From Candidatus Hermodarchaeota archaeon (GTDB lineage Archaea > Asgardarchaeota > Hermodarchaeia > Hermodarchaeales > Hermodarchaeaceae), in NCBI GenBank assembly GCA_016840185.1, contig JAEOSV010000090.1, positions 1 through 6,514 on the forward strand: a stretch of DNA of 6,514 nucleotides. The letters are read 5' to 3'. The notes under the pieces are model-generated. The model did not search any database and was not told the origin of the DNA. It saw only the letters and a program-made list of their open reading frames with translations. How positions within the stretch are numbered: the stretch's first letter is position 1; each line of letters opens with the position of its first letter. Shown here in pieces: positions 1 through 4,770 of this stretch. The translations under genes were made by a program, and so were the position numbers.

Positions 1-394
1 ATTTTGTACGGAGTTTTGGATTCACAATCATTTGTTTCCCTACAACCCAAGCTAAGGGATCAGTGAGGGCCCATGTGTCAATGTCGTCAATCCATGCATC
101 AACAAGGGAGATAATTTTAGATTCTTTCATATCCCGTTTCTGAAACTGGAGTAGCACCTCAGCTGCAGCACGCCGAACATCAAAGACCCGTGGCTTCCAA
201 AGTCCAACTAAAACCTTAGTATAATTTATTGGATCTACGGTCTTTGCAGGTTTCTTTGCAATAGCGCGGGTTGCTGAGAGAGGTACTCCCAAGAACTCTA
301 AATTTGAAGTTTTCATATAATTGCGAACTTGGCTAGCACGTTTTGGATTGTGAAGTTCTTTGAGTTCGTCAATAATTGATTGAGCAGCATCCAT
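1..394 (-). CDS. DNA alkylation repair protein, AlkD-like HEAT-repeat family (C-terminus beyond window)
   Basis: Translating the minus strand from the ATG at 394 gives 131 uninterrupted codons to the left edge; the C-terminal part lies outside. The family consists of helical HEAT-like repeat DNA glycosylases that remove alkylated bases such as 3- and 7-methylpurines. The N-terminal half matches: an opening helix, then YMKTSNLEFLGVPLSATRAI (residues 26-45), the family's Y-(M/L)-K-x-x-FLGVP-x-x-x-R motif, and WIDDIDTWALTDPLA (101-115). In the latter, W108 and D112 have the same W-x3-D spacing and almost the same positions as the lesion-contacting Trp109 and catalytic Asp113 of Bacillus cereus AlkD. 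A second functional Trp expected further on cannot be checked. The 394 start is preferred because an in-frame TAG lies four codons upstream and no other start intervenes. The gene lies downstream of TFB on the same strand, separated by a terminator-like hairpin and a possible promoter of its own, so it is probably transcribed separately. Family assignment is fairly sure; substrate is inferred. Confidence 0.85.
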   Translation of the reverse strand, partial: MDAAQSIIDELKELHNPKRASQVRNYMKTSNLEFLGVPLSATRAIAKKPAKTVDPINYTKVLVGLWKPRVFDVRRAAAEVLLQFQKRDMKESKIISLVDAWIDDIDTWALTDPLAWVVGKQMIVNPKLRTK

Positions 395-420
395 AGTGTT
401 ACACTAAGTTTTGTTGTGTG

Positions 421-444
421 ATTTAAGGATATTTTTTGGAATCC
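421..444 (-). promoter_or_regulatory. Possible TATA/BRE promoter of the AlkD-like gene
   Basis: On the minus strand the sequence CCAAAAAATATCCTTAAATC lies just upstream of the AlkD-like gene. The A/T-rich core ending at 421 is about 27-35 bases from the ATG at 394, which would put transcription initiation at or very near the start codon, a leaderless arrangement common in archaea. No convincing Shine-Dalgarno sequence precedes the ATG. The element is not a textbook TATA box, so confidence is modest. Confidence 0.4.
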
Positions 445-490
445 TTCTCAATCTGGTGGGTTAGTAGGACTACTGCTTCAGTAATCTGAG

Positions 491-532
491 GGAAAAAAGA
501 GAAAAGCCGGATCTGAGCTGGTGGCTCAGACC
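491..532 (-). terminator. Hairpin plus T-tract terminator of the TFB gene, containing its stop codon
   Basis: Reading the minus strand, TCTGAGC (530-524) and GCTCAGA (518-512) form a perfect 7-bp stem around the five-base loop CACCA. Two more G-C pairs (532-531 with 510-509) can form across a single bulged base at 511. The stem is followed by a T-rich run (505-491, including six consecutive T). The TGA stop codon of TFB (528-526) lies inside the stem, so the end of the gene and the terminator overlap. Archaeal termination depends mainly on the U-tract; the hairpin is an additional feature seen here. Confidence 0.65.
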
Positions 533-1494
533 TCAACTTTGAGACCGAGTTCACGGACGAGTTCTTTGTAGCGATTTCGTACGGTAACTTCTGTTACTCG
601 GCTTATTTCGGCAATTTCGCGTTGGGTACGTCGTTCGCCTTCTTGGATTGAGGCAATGTATAGGCTAGCCGCAGCAAGTCCTGTGGGGTCTTTGCCGGCG
701 GTGATGCCTTTGGAACGGGCTTGGTCAACGATTTCGGCTGCGGTATGCTGCACATCTCCACTGAGCTCTAATGCTTGAGCAAAGCGAGGGATGAAATCGG
801 TGGGTGACGCAATCGGAATGCGAACCTCGAGTTCGCGTAGGAGGAGCCGATAACATCGTCCCAGTTCCTTGCGGCTGATTCGACTGTGATGAGCAATTTC
901 ATCGAGGGTTCGTGGAACCTTACGGAGGCGACAGGCTGCGTAGACGCAGGAAGCAATCATTGCTTCGATACTTCGACCCCGAATTAGGTGGTGTTCAATA
1001 GCGCGACGGTAAAGGATAGCAGCTGCTTCTTTGACTGGACGAGGAACACCTAGTTGGCTGGTTAGCCGATCTAATTCACTCATGGCATAGGCAAGATTTC
1101 GATCTATGCTGGAATGCACTCGAGTACGGATTTGCCATTTTCTAAGTCGGTAAATCTGTGCTCGGCGGCTAGGTGCCAATTTCTTTCCGTAGGCGTCGCG
1201 ATTACGCCAGTCAATCATAGTGCTAAGACCTTTATCGTGCACGGTATAGGTCATCGGACTTCCCACTCGGCTTCGCTTATCGCGTTCCTCCGAGGTAAAA
1301 GCCCGCCATTCGGGTCCTTGATCAACCATGTGGGCATCAAGAACAAGTCCGCAATTTCGACAGATAATTTCACCACGAGTAGTATCGCGGATGACCTCTT
1401 GGCCACTGCAGTCTGGACAACGAGTGGCTTGCTGAGATGTCTCAGGCGGACTAACCCGTAATTTTTCTTCTACAAAAGGAGCTTCTTCAACCAT
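526..1494 (-). CDS. tfb: Transcription initiation factor B (archaeal TFIIB homologue)
   Basis: This basal transcription factor bridges TBP-bound promoter DNA and RNA polymerase, and its C-terminal core recognises the BRE. With the start at 1494 it is 322 residues. A zinc ribbon has C26-P-D-C29 and C45-R-N-C48. The B-reader/linker follows (GPEWRAF near 60 and GLSTMIDWRN at 89-98, then AQIYRLRKWQIR), one of the most conserved stretches of archaeal TFB. Two cyclin-like repeats occupy roughly 130-222 and 230-316, the second ending in a helix-turn-helix (about 291-313) that contacts the BRE. The frame stays open upstream to an ATG at 1779 (417 residues), with another ATG at 1563. I chose 1494 because it gives a normal length with a short tail before the zinc ribbon, has an AAGGT Shine-Dalgarno-like stretch about 10 bases upstream, and because a strong TATA element lies inside the longer frame. 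The family is certain; the start is not (1563 is the main alternative). Confidence 0.95.
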   Translation of the reverse strand: MVEEAPFVEEKLRVSPPETSQQATRCPDCSGQEVIRDTTRGEIICRNCGLVLDAHMVDQGPEWRAFTSEERDKRSRVGSPMTYTVHDKGLSTMIDWRNRDAYGKKLAPSRRAQIYRLRKWQIRTRVHSSIDRNLAYAMSELDRLTSQLGVPRPVKEAAAILYRRAIEHHLIRGRSIEAMIASCVYAACRLRKVPRTLDEIAHHSRISRKELGRCYRLLLRELEVRIPIASPTDFIPRFAQALELSGDVQHTAAEIVDQARSKGITAGKDPTGLAAASLYIASIQEGERRTQREIAEISRVTEVTVRNRYKELVRELGLKVEV

Positions 1495-1540
1495 TACTCT
1501 TTCGACCTTCTTTCTCCGATGAAGAGGGGACGGGGGCGTA

Positions 1541-1561
1541 GAGAGTCTGCTCTCATAGAGC
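1541..1561 (-). other. Two overlapping, mutually exclusive small hairpins in the TFB leader
   Basis: On the minus strand GCTCT-ATG-AGAGC (1561-1549) and GAGAG-CAGA-CTCTC (1554-1541) each form a 5-bp stem and share the middle AGAG block, so only one can form at a time. They lie 47-67 bases upstream of the preferred TFB start, and overlap the first codons of the alternative ATG at 1563. Stems this short occur by chance, so any regulatory role is only a suggestion. Confidence 0.3.
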
Positions 1562-1674
1562 ATCGTCCCAGTCCACTGTTGATATTCAAGCCGTTTTTCC
1601 TTCGCCCGCTGGTTGCGACGGAAATAGATGCTATCATACTGTGTGTTTTTGGTGTTTTTCCCCGCTTGGTATTG

Positions 1675-1694
1675 CGAAACCTTTATAAGGTTCG
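1675..1694 (-). promoter_or_regulatory. TATA/BRE promoter of the TFB gene
   Basis: The minus strand reads CGAACCTTATAAAGGTTTCG, a strong archaeal TATA core (CTTATAAAG) flanked by BRE-like CGAA(A)CC sequences. Initiation would be expected about 25 bases downstream, near 1655-1660, giving a leader of roughly 165 bases to the ATG at 1494. The core AACCTT-TAT-AAGGTT (1678-1692) is symmetrical, so orientation is set only by context: the nearest downstream gene on the minus strand is TFB. Confidence 0.65.
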
Positions 1695-1738
1695 CCAGTA
1701 GGAAACCGGCTTCCAGTCTTTTAAAGCTTTCCTCAACC

Positions 1739-1781
1739 ATATGTGTAAACATAGTAATATTGATGATAGCTTTACACATAT
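1739..1781. repeat. Perfect 11-bp inverted repeat, candidate operator upstream of the TFB promoter
   Basis: ATATGTGTAAA (1739-1749) and TTTACACATAT (1771-1781) are exact reverse complements separated by 21 bases. Their centres are 32 bp apart, close to three helical turns, so both arms would face the same side of the DNA. They lie about 45-90 bp upstream of the TATA core, where an activator or an upstream regulator could bind. They could also fold as a stem in a read-through aminopeptidase transcript. The symmetry is seen directly; the role is inferred. Confidence 0.5.
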
Positions 1782-1843
1782 CTCTGTATTACCCGACTAA
1801 AACCCGTTTTTTTCATGCATTTTCAGAAATTATGAAATTCATA

Positions 1844-1852
1844 GAAAAAAAC
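1844..1852 (-). terminator. T-tract terminator downstream of the methionine aminopeptidase gene
   Basis: Fifteen bases after the aminopeptidase stop codon (1869-1867) the minus strand has a run of seven T (GTTTTTTTC, 1852-1844), the typical U-rich signal for archaeal termination. The same 9-mer appears in inverted orientation at 1806-1814, so a long-loop stem (29-base loop) is possible, but the T-tract itself is the stronger signal. Confidence 0.5.
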
Positions 1853-1866
1853 CGTAAAATTTGGAT

Positions 1867-2874
1867 TTATTTGGTAGTGATTTCGATACCGCCTTTATTC
1901 ACTAGGAATGTGTGTTCTGTTTGAGCTACGCGGCTTCCCTTAGTGTCAGCTAGAACACTATATTGTCGAAGCACCTTTTTAGTGGTGAGTTCGCGAAGCC
2001 CAAGGGCAAGGCTCATTTTAGGTATGTGTTTACTCAGATAGCGTCGGCTAAATGGTAAACTTTTGAATTCGCGAGCAACAAGGCGCACAATATCTCGAGC
2101 CCCTCGTGTTCGAACAGGAATTCGGGTGGGATTCAAACTGTAAATGTAATATTGTCCCGTTTCATGAACGCTTCCAGTGCCTGTTGTAGCAAAAGTCTCG
2201 AGAGCGTAAGCTTCTCCTTCTTCGATGATAGATCCGTGAGGAACAGCGATGTTGGGGAGGTTCTTGGGACCATGGAGAATGTATTCGTCGAGTTGGTGAC
2301 CACTGAGATCCCTGATAGGACGATACCCATATCCTCGGATGGTGTCTTCAATAATTTTTCCAATATCTTTGCTATTGGTTTTGGGTCGAATGAGAAGTAA
2401 TGCTTTGTTAAGGGCTTCACGGCTAGCTTCAACGAGAGTTTCAAGTTCAGGGTCAAAACTGACGGTGACGGCAGTGTCAGCGATATACCCCTCAACATGG
2501 ACGCCGATATCAATTTTGACGACGTCTCCTTCCTGAATGACTGTGGTATCTTCTTCAGGGCTCGTATAGTGGGCTGCAACTTCATTCAAGGAGACGTTGG
2601 TTGGAAACCCAATACCGCCGCCTAGTTCGACTATCCGGGCCTCTGCTGCTTCACAAATATCTAAAGCGCGAGCGCCAACCTTAATTTGGGATAGGATTTC
2701 TTTGCGGACCTGGCTGGCAATTTTACCAGCGCGGCGATATTTGTCCTCTGATGTTTCTTCTTTGTCTTCGGTTTCCTTTTCTTCTTCGGTTGGTTTATCG
2801 GGTGTCTCTTTAGGCTCAGGTTCTTTCTCTGGTTTCTTTTCGGGTTCTTCCTTTGGTTTGTTACGTTTTGACAT
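1867..2874 (-). CDS. map: Methionine aminopeptidase, type 2, with a charged N-terminal extension
   Basis: This enzyme removes the initiator methionine from nascent proteins in the cytoplasm, using a two-metal centre. Its 335 residues contain the pita-bread peptidase fold with every expected residue: H102 (AAHY), D122 (KIDIG), D133 (IADTA), H193 (GHQ), E226 (ALETF) and E320 (TEHTFLV). The spacings agree with type 2 enzymes, and the region between H193 and E320 contains the helical insert that distinguishes type 2 from type 1. Unusually, residues 2-45 contain no hydrophobic residue (prolines aside) and are almost entirely Lys, Glu, Asp, Pro and Thr. Most archaeal homologues start near residue 45 here (about 295 residues), whereas eukaryotic MetAP2 has a comparable charged tail. 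The start at 2874 is forced: the next Met is at residue 287. AGAGG lies 11 bases upstream as a possible ribosome binding site. It is transcribed divergently from the Roadblock gene. Confidence 0.95.
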   Translation of the reverse strand: MSKRNKPKEEPEKKPEKEPEPKETPDKPTEEEKETEDKEETSEDKYRRAGKIASQVRKEILSQIKVGARALDICEAAEARIVELGGGIGFPTNVSLNEVAAHYTSPEEDTTVIQEGDVVKIDIGVHVEGYIADTAVTVSFDPELETLVEASREALNKALLLIRPKTNSKDIGKIIEDTIRGYGYRPIRDLSGHQLDEYILHGPKNLPNIAVPHGSIIEEGEAYALETFATTGTGSVHETGQYYIYSLNPTRIPVRTRGARDIVRLVAREFKSLPFSRRYLSKHIPKMSLALGLRELTTKKVLRQYSVLADTKGSRVAQTEHTFLVNKGGIEITTK

Positions 2875-2916
2875 GCGTATCGCAGCCTCTCAATGTACTT
2901 TGTCAGTTGAAGGGAG

Positions 2917-2933
2917 ATTCTTTAAGGTTTACG
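2917..2933 (-). promoter_or_regulatory. Possible TATA promoter of the aminopeptidase gene
   Basis: The minus strand reads GTAAACCTTAAAGAATC, with the TATA-like core CCTTAAAGAA at 2926-2917. Initiation about 25 bases downstream would fall near 2895 and leave a leader of about 20 bases that includes the AGAGG sequence. The core deviates from the consensus, so confidence is moderate. Confidence 0.4.
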
Positions 2934-2942
2934 TTCTCTATT

Positions 2943-2964
2943 AGAGGGGTTCTGAAGCCCCTTT
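2943..2964. repeat. Nine-base-pair hairpin/palindrome between divergent promoters
   Basis: AGAGGGGTT (2943-2951) and AGCCCCTTT (2956-2964) pair around the tetraloop CTGA; the stem has five consecutive A/G-C type pairs and two G-U pairs when read as plus-strand RNA. It lies between the TATA-like elements of the divergent aminopeptidase and Roadblock genes, upstream of both predicted transcription starts. A DNA-level role as a binding site is therefore more likely than an RNA one. No binding protein can be named. Confidence 0.4.
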
Positions 2965-2999
2965 CCCGATTTGCAAATTGACCAGAACAATTTTAGCTG

Positions 3000-3013
3000 T
3001 TTTAAGATATTTA
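3000..3013 (+). promoter_or_regulatory. TATA promoter of the Roadblock gene
   Basis: TTTTAAGATATTTA is centred about 28 bases upstream of the ATG at 3034, so transcription should begin at or within a few bases of the start codon. This decides the start: the frame is open further upstream to a TTG at 2971, but the TATA element would lie inside that longer frame. GGGGT at 3021-3025 could alternatively act as a weak Shine-Dalgarno sequence if initiation is further upstream. Confidence 0.5.
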
Positions 3014-3033
3014 CCGAATTGGGGTTACACATC

Positions 3034-3408
3034 ATGTCGGCTACAGCAAAGAATCTTCAGGCACTCCTTCGTCAAATGGAGAGCACAACACCAGGAATTG
3101 AAGCAAGCGCGATTGTAACAGCGCAGGGGTTACCGATTGTTGCAGCTATGCCCCAAACCATTAACGAAGCAATCGTAGCAGCCATGACGGCGGCCTTGCT
3201 GGGTGTGGCTGAACGAGCATTAACCGAAATTCCTCGTGGAAAATTATTACAAATCACCGTTGAAGCAGAAAATGGGTATATCATTTTGAAAGGTGCTGGT
3301 GAAAATGCTATTCTTACTTCGTTGGTCAAGAAAAGTGCAAACCTCGGAATGATTTTCTTAGTCATGAAACGGTATAGCAGGCAAATTGAGCAAATTTTAC
3401 ACTCATAG
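3034..3408 (+). CDS. Roadblock/LC7 domain protein, probable small-GTPase accessory protein
   Basis: A single Roadblock/LC7 domain fills this 124-residue protein. Visible features are an amphipathic N-terminal helix (6-17), a first strand pair (GIEASAIVTAQGLPIVAAM, 21-39) with the family's polar turn after the first strand, a long central helix (43-66), two strands (70-77 and 80-87), and a C-terminal helix (93-105) followed by the final strand MIFLVMKRY (106-114). Family members dimerise and act as scaffolds or GTPase-activating partners of Ras-like GTPases (MglB with MglA, Ragulator subunits with Rag GTPases). They are also numerous in Asgard archaea. No GTPase gene is in this window, so the partner must be encoded elsewhere. 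The ATG at 3034 is preferred over an in-frame TTG at 2971 because of the TATA spacing and because the extra residues lie outside the domain. It has no signal peptide or membrane segment. Confidence 0.85.
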   Translation: MSATAKNLQALLRQMESTTPGIEASAIVTAQGLPIVAAMPQTINEAIVAAMTAALLGVAERALTEIPRGKLLQITVEAENGYIILKGAGENAILTSLVKKSANLGMIFLVMKRYSRQIEQILHS

Positions 3409-3467
3409 TTTGGCTGACCAAGGTTTGTATTCGTCGAGTTTTAAGGAAAATGATATTGTAGAAAGGT

Positions 3468-3484
3468 GGCGGCTCTAGTCCGCC
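3468..3484. other. Small GC-rich hairpin in the convergent spacer between the Roadblock and thymidylate kinase genes
   Basis: GGCGG (3468-3472) and CCGCC (3480-3484) pair around a seven-base loop. The spacer between the two convergent stop codons (3409-3559) has no open frame of note and no strong T-tract on either strand. The hairpin could pause polymerase in both directions, but a 5-bp stem alone is weak evidence for a terminator. Confidence 0.25.
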
Positions 3485-3559
3485 CGTCGTTCACTTCATC
3501 TTGGTATCAGTGACATCAGGTTTCCTCTTCATTGCCGCCGATGTAAGAGAGTTCGGGCG

Positions 3560-4159
3560 TTACTTAAGGGTTGCGAGCAGGGACACCATGTGTTTTTGAA
3601 TTTGCTTCTGCACTTCTTGAATAGAGCGTCCCGCATTAATAATAACAAACCCGTTTTCCTGAGCTCGTTCAATGAAAATTTGTCTTACTTTTTCAAGGAA
3701 AGCCACGTGCTCGAATTTTTCTTTCGGCTTTGGACGCCTTTTACGACCCAGTGCAATTTTTGGCGAAATGTCAAGAAGGTAGGTAACTGTCGGTGTGAGC
3801 GCGTAACGATTCAAATTTTGCACCCATTCACGATCAAGCCCGGATGAGCATTGATAGGCAAAAGATGATTCTACGTACCGATCGGTAATGACGATTTTTC
3901 CTTGGTCAAGAGCTGGTTGAATTTTATTCAGTGTATTATCGATCCGATCTGCAGCAAATAGTAAAGCATCAATGGCCGGAGATACTGTGGAATCACGTAA
4001 AACTTCTCGAATTAACCTTCCGATTCTCTCGTCTGTAGGTTCATGAGTTTCAACAACTTCTAGACCTTTTTTTCTAAGCCAGTTACTTAGAAGTTTCGTA
4101 TGTGTAGTAGTTCCACTGCCATCAATTCCTTCAAGTGCAATGAAGAATCCTTGTTGCAT
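3560..4159 (-). CDS. tmk: Thymidylate (dTMP) kinase with an atypical P-loop
   Basis: It phosphorylates dTMP to dTDP with ATP, the step leading to dTTP for DNA synthesis. The 199-residue length is normal. Residues 11-18 form the P-loop GIDGSGTT; THEPTD (38-43) is the family's phosphate/dTMP-contacting E-P motif; and TDRYVESSFAYQ (92-103) is the DRY signature with the S-x-x-AYQ that binds the thymine base. A basic LID segment runs 139-150 (RKRRPKPKEKFE), and a C-terminal helix (from about 178) ends the protein. The oddity is position 17: the Walker A lysine (GxxGxGK-T/S) is Thr, encoded ACT, so a single-base reading error would not explain it. I believe similar GTTT loops occur in other members, but cannot verify this here. 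The start at 4159 is preceded by GAGTG at eight bases' spacing. It is divergent from the acidic protein gene at 4249. Family is sure; full activity is likely but inferred. Confidence 0.93.
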   Translation of the reverse strand: MQQGFFIALEGIDGSGTTTHTKLLSNWLRKKGLEVVETHEPTDERIGRLIREVLRDSTVSPAIDALLFAADRIDNTLNKIQPALDQGKIVITDRYVESSFAYQCSSGLDREWVQNLNRYALTPTVTYLLDISPKIALGRKRRPKPKEKFEHVAFLEKVRQIFIERAQENGFVIINAGRSIQEVQKQIQKHMVSLLATLK

Positions 4160-4210
4160 TAATTACACACTCGTGTTTTTCCTTTCTTTTGTCTTGAATG
4201 AGTTGTAGCT

Positions 4211-4226
4211 TATCAAATAAAAAGGG
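4211..4226. promoter_or_regulatory. Shared A/T core of the divergent promoters of tmk and the acidic protein gene
   Basis: The plus strand has CAAATAAAAAG (4214-4224), about 30 bases upstream of the ATG at 4249, which fits a leaderless transcript and supports that start. Read on the minus strand the same core is CTTTTTATTTG and would place initiation of tmk near 4192, a leader of about 33 bases. No other good TATA candidate is seen for either gene in the 89 bases between them. Confidence 0.45.
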
Positions 4227-4248
4227 AGTGATGCTGAATTCTCTAGCT

Positions 4249-4770
4249 ATGAACGTCCAACCACTCTTCGCTTCTTCTATTTTTACGATTGCATCAAACT
4301 TGGATGTATACCAAGTAATCAATTATGATTACAGTGATCCTGATAGGGTATACGAGAAAATCCTTGAAGATGACGCCGCTTTGCAAAGTGAAATCGAAAA
4401 AATCCATGCGAATATGGCTGAATTTCTCGCAGCAGAAAAGGTGCTCATCAACGAAGAACGAGTTGAACAAGACATTCTCCATGTTGACATTGGATTACGT
4501 GGAAGTCCTGAATTAGTCTATTTCCAATGGGTTATCAAATTTCAAGGAACGGTTTTGGGGGAAGAAAACTCCCTCGCCAGTTATGTTGAGGAAGAACAAG
4601 CGGAATATGATATTGAAGTACTATACCTTTTTCCTGTGGAGACTCGAATTCTTGAAGTCGTAACTCCGATGGAATATGAAATCCGGGGTTCCCTACTTTT
4701 CGTTTGGGCACAAAAAGGAGATGCAGTGGGAGGGCATGAGGAAGTTCGATTTCAGTTTCCTAAATACTAA
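4249..4770 (+). CDS. Uncharacterised acidic protein
   Basis: I do not recognise this protein. With the start at 4249 it has 173 residues. The order is: a mildly hydrophobic opening (6-24) too polar for a signal peptide or membrane helix; a conspicuous acidic helix (30-70, including PDRVYEKILEDD and EIEKIHANMAEFL); and then an alternating hydrophobic pattern suggesting strands (74-82, 88-104, 120-131, 134-152, 163-170). There is no cysteine, so no metal ribbon, and no P-loop or obvious catalytic motif. It looks like a soluble alpha+beta domain. The frame is also open from ATGs at 4198 and 4231, but the TATA element at 4214-4224 lies between these and 4249 and fits a leaderless start there. The ATG at 4231 directly abuts GGGAGTG, too close for a Shine-Dalgarno. 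Its stop codon overlaps that of the zinc-ribbon gene. Regular codon-like periodicity and promoter support a real gene; function is unknown. Confidence 0.7.
   Translation: MNVQPLFASSIFTIASNLDVYQVINYDYSDPDRVYEKILEDDAALQSEIEKIHANMAEFLAAEKVLINEERVEQDILHVDIGLRGSPELVYFQWVIKFQGTVLGEENSLASYVEEEQAEYDIEVLYLFPVETRILEVVTPMEYEIRGSLLFVWAQKGDAVGGHEEVRFQFPKY

Larger units (their letters stand above)
1495..1866. other. Gap of about 370 bases between the aminopeptidase and TFB genes: TFB leader and control region
   Basis: No independent gene is supported here. Reading in the direction of transcription (minus), the gap holds a T-tract after the aminopeptidase stop, a 13-base palindrome (1831-1843), a perfect 11-bp inverted repeat (1739-1781), a symmetrical TATA element (1678-1692), and a long leader of about 165 bases with two overlapping small hairpins before the TFB ATG at 1494. 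The TFB frame is stop-free across most of the gap (from 1788 on), so an N-terminally extended TFB cannot be fully excluded. However, the peptide has no recognisable domain. Confidence 0.6.

Noticed and set aside
1114..1461. Plus-strand open frame of 115 codons opposite TFB
   Set aside because: It lies entirely antisense to the strongly conserved TFB core and has no promoter or recognisable domain; it is a shadow frame.
1806..1852. 9-bp inverted repeat GTTTTTTTC / GAAAAAAAC as a regulatory hairpin
   Set aside because: It is dominated by A/T homopolymers with a 29-base loop; the T-tract terminator explains the useful part.
1628..1924. Plus-strand open frame of 98 codons across the TFB control region
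   Set aside because: It overlaps the TFB promoter and the end of the aminopeptidase gene, and its peptide shows no domain or ribosome binding site.
2133..2585. Minus-strand 150-codon frame inside the aminopeptidase gene
   Set aside because: Same strand but a different frame from a gene with all catalytic residues; it is an overlapping shadow.
2971..3033. Longer Roadblock protein starting at TTG 2971
   Set aside because: The added residues lie outside the domain, and the TATA element at 3000-3013 falls within them; ATG 3034 fits better.
3492..3536. Possible C/D-box small RNA on the minus strand (CTGATG, CTGA and AGATGAAG stretches)
   Set aside because: Box sequences are imperfect, spacing is irregular and no flanking terminal stem is seen; too weak to call.
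4198..4248. Earlier starts of the acidic protein at ATG 4198 or 4231
   Set aside because: The likely TATA element at 4214-4224 would lie inside the first, and the second directly abuts the only Shine-Dalgarno-like sequence, leaving no spacing.
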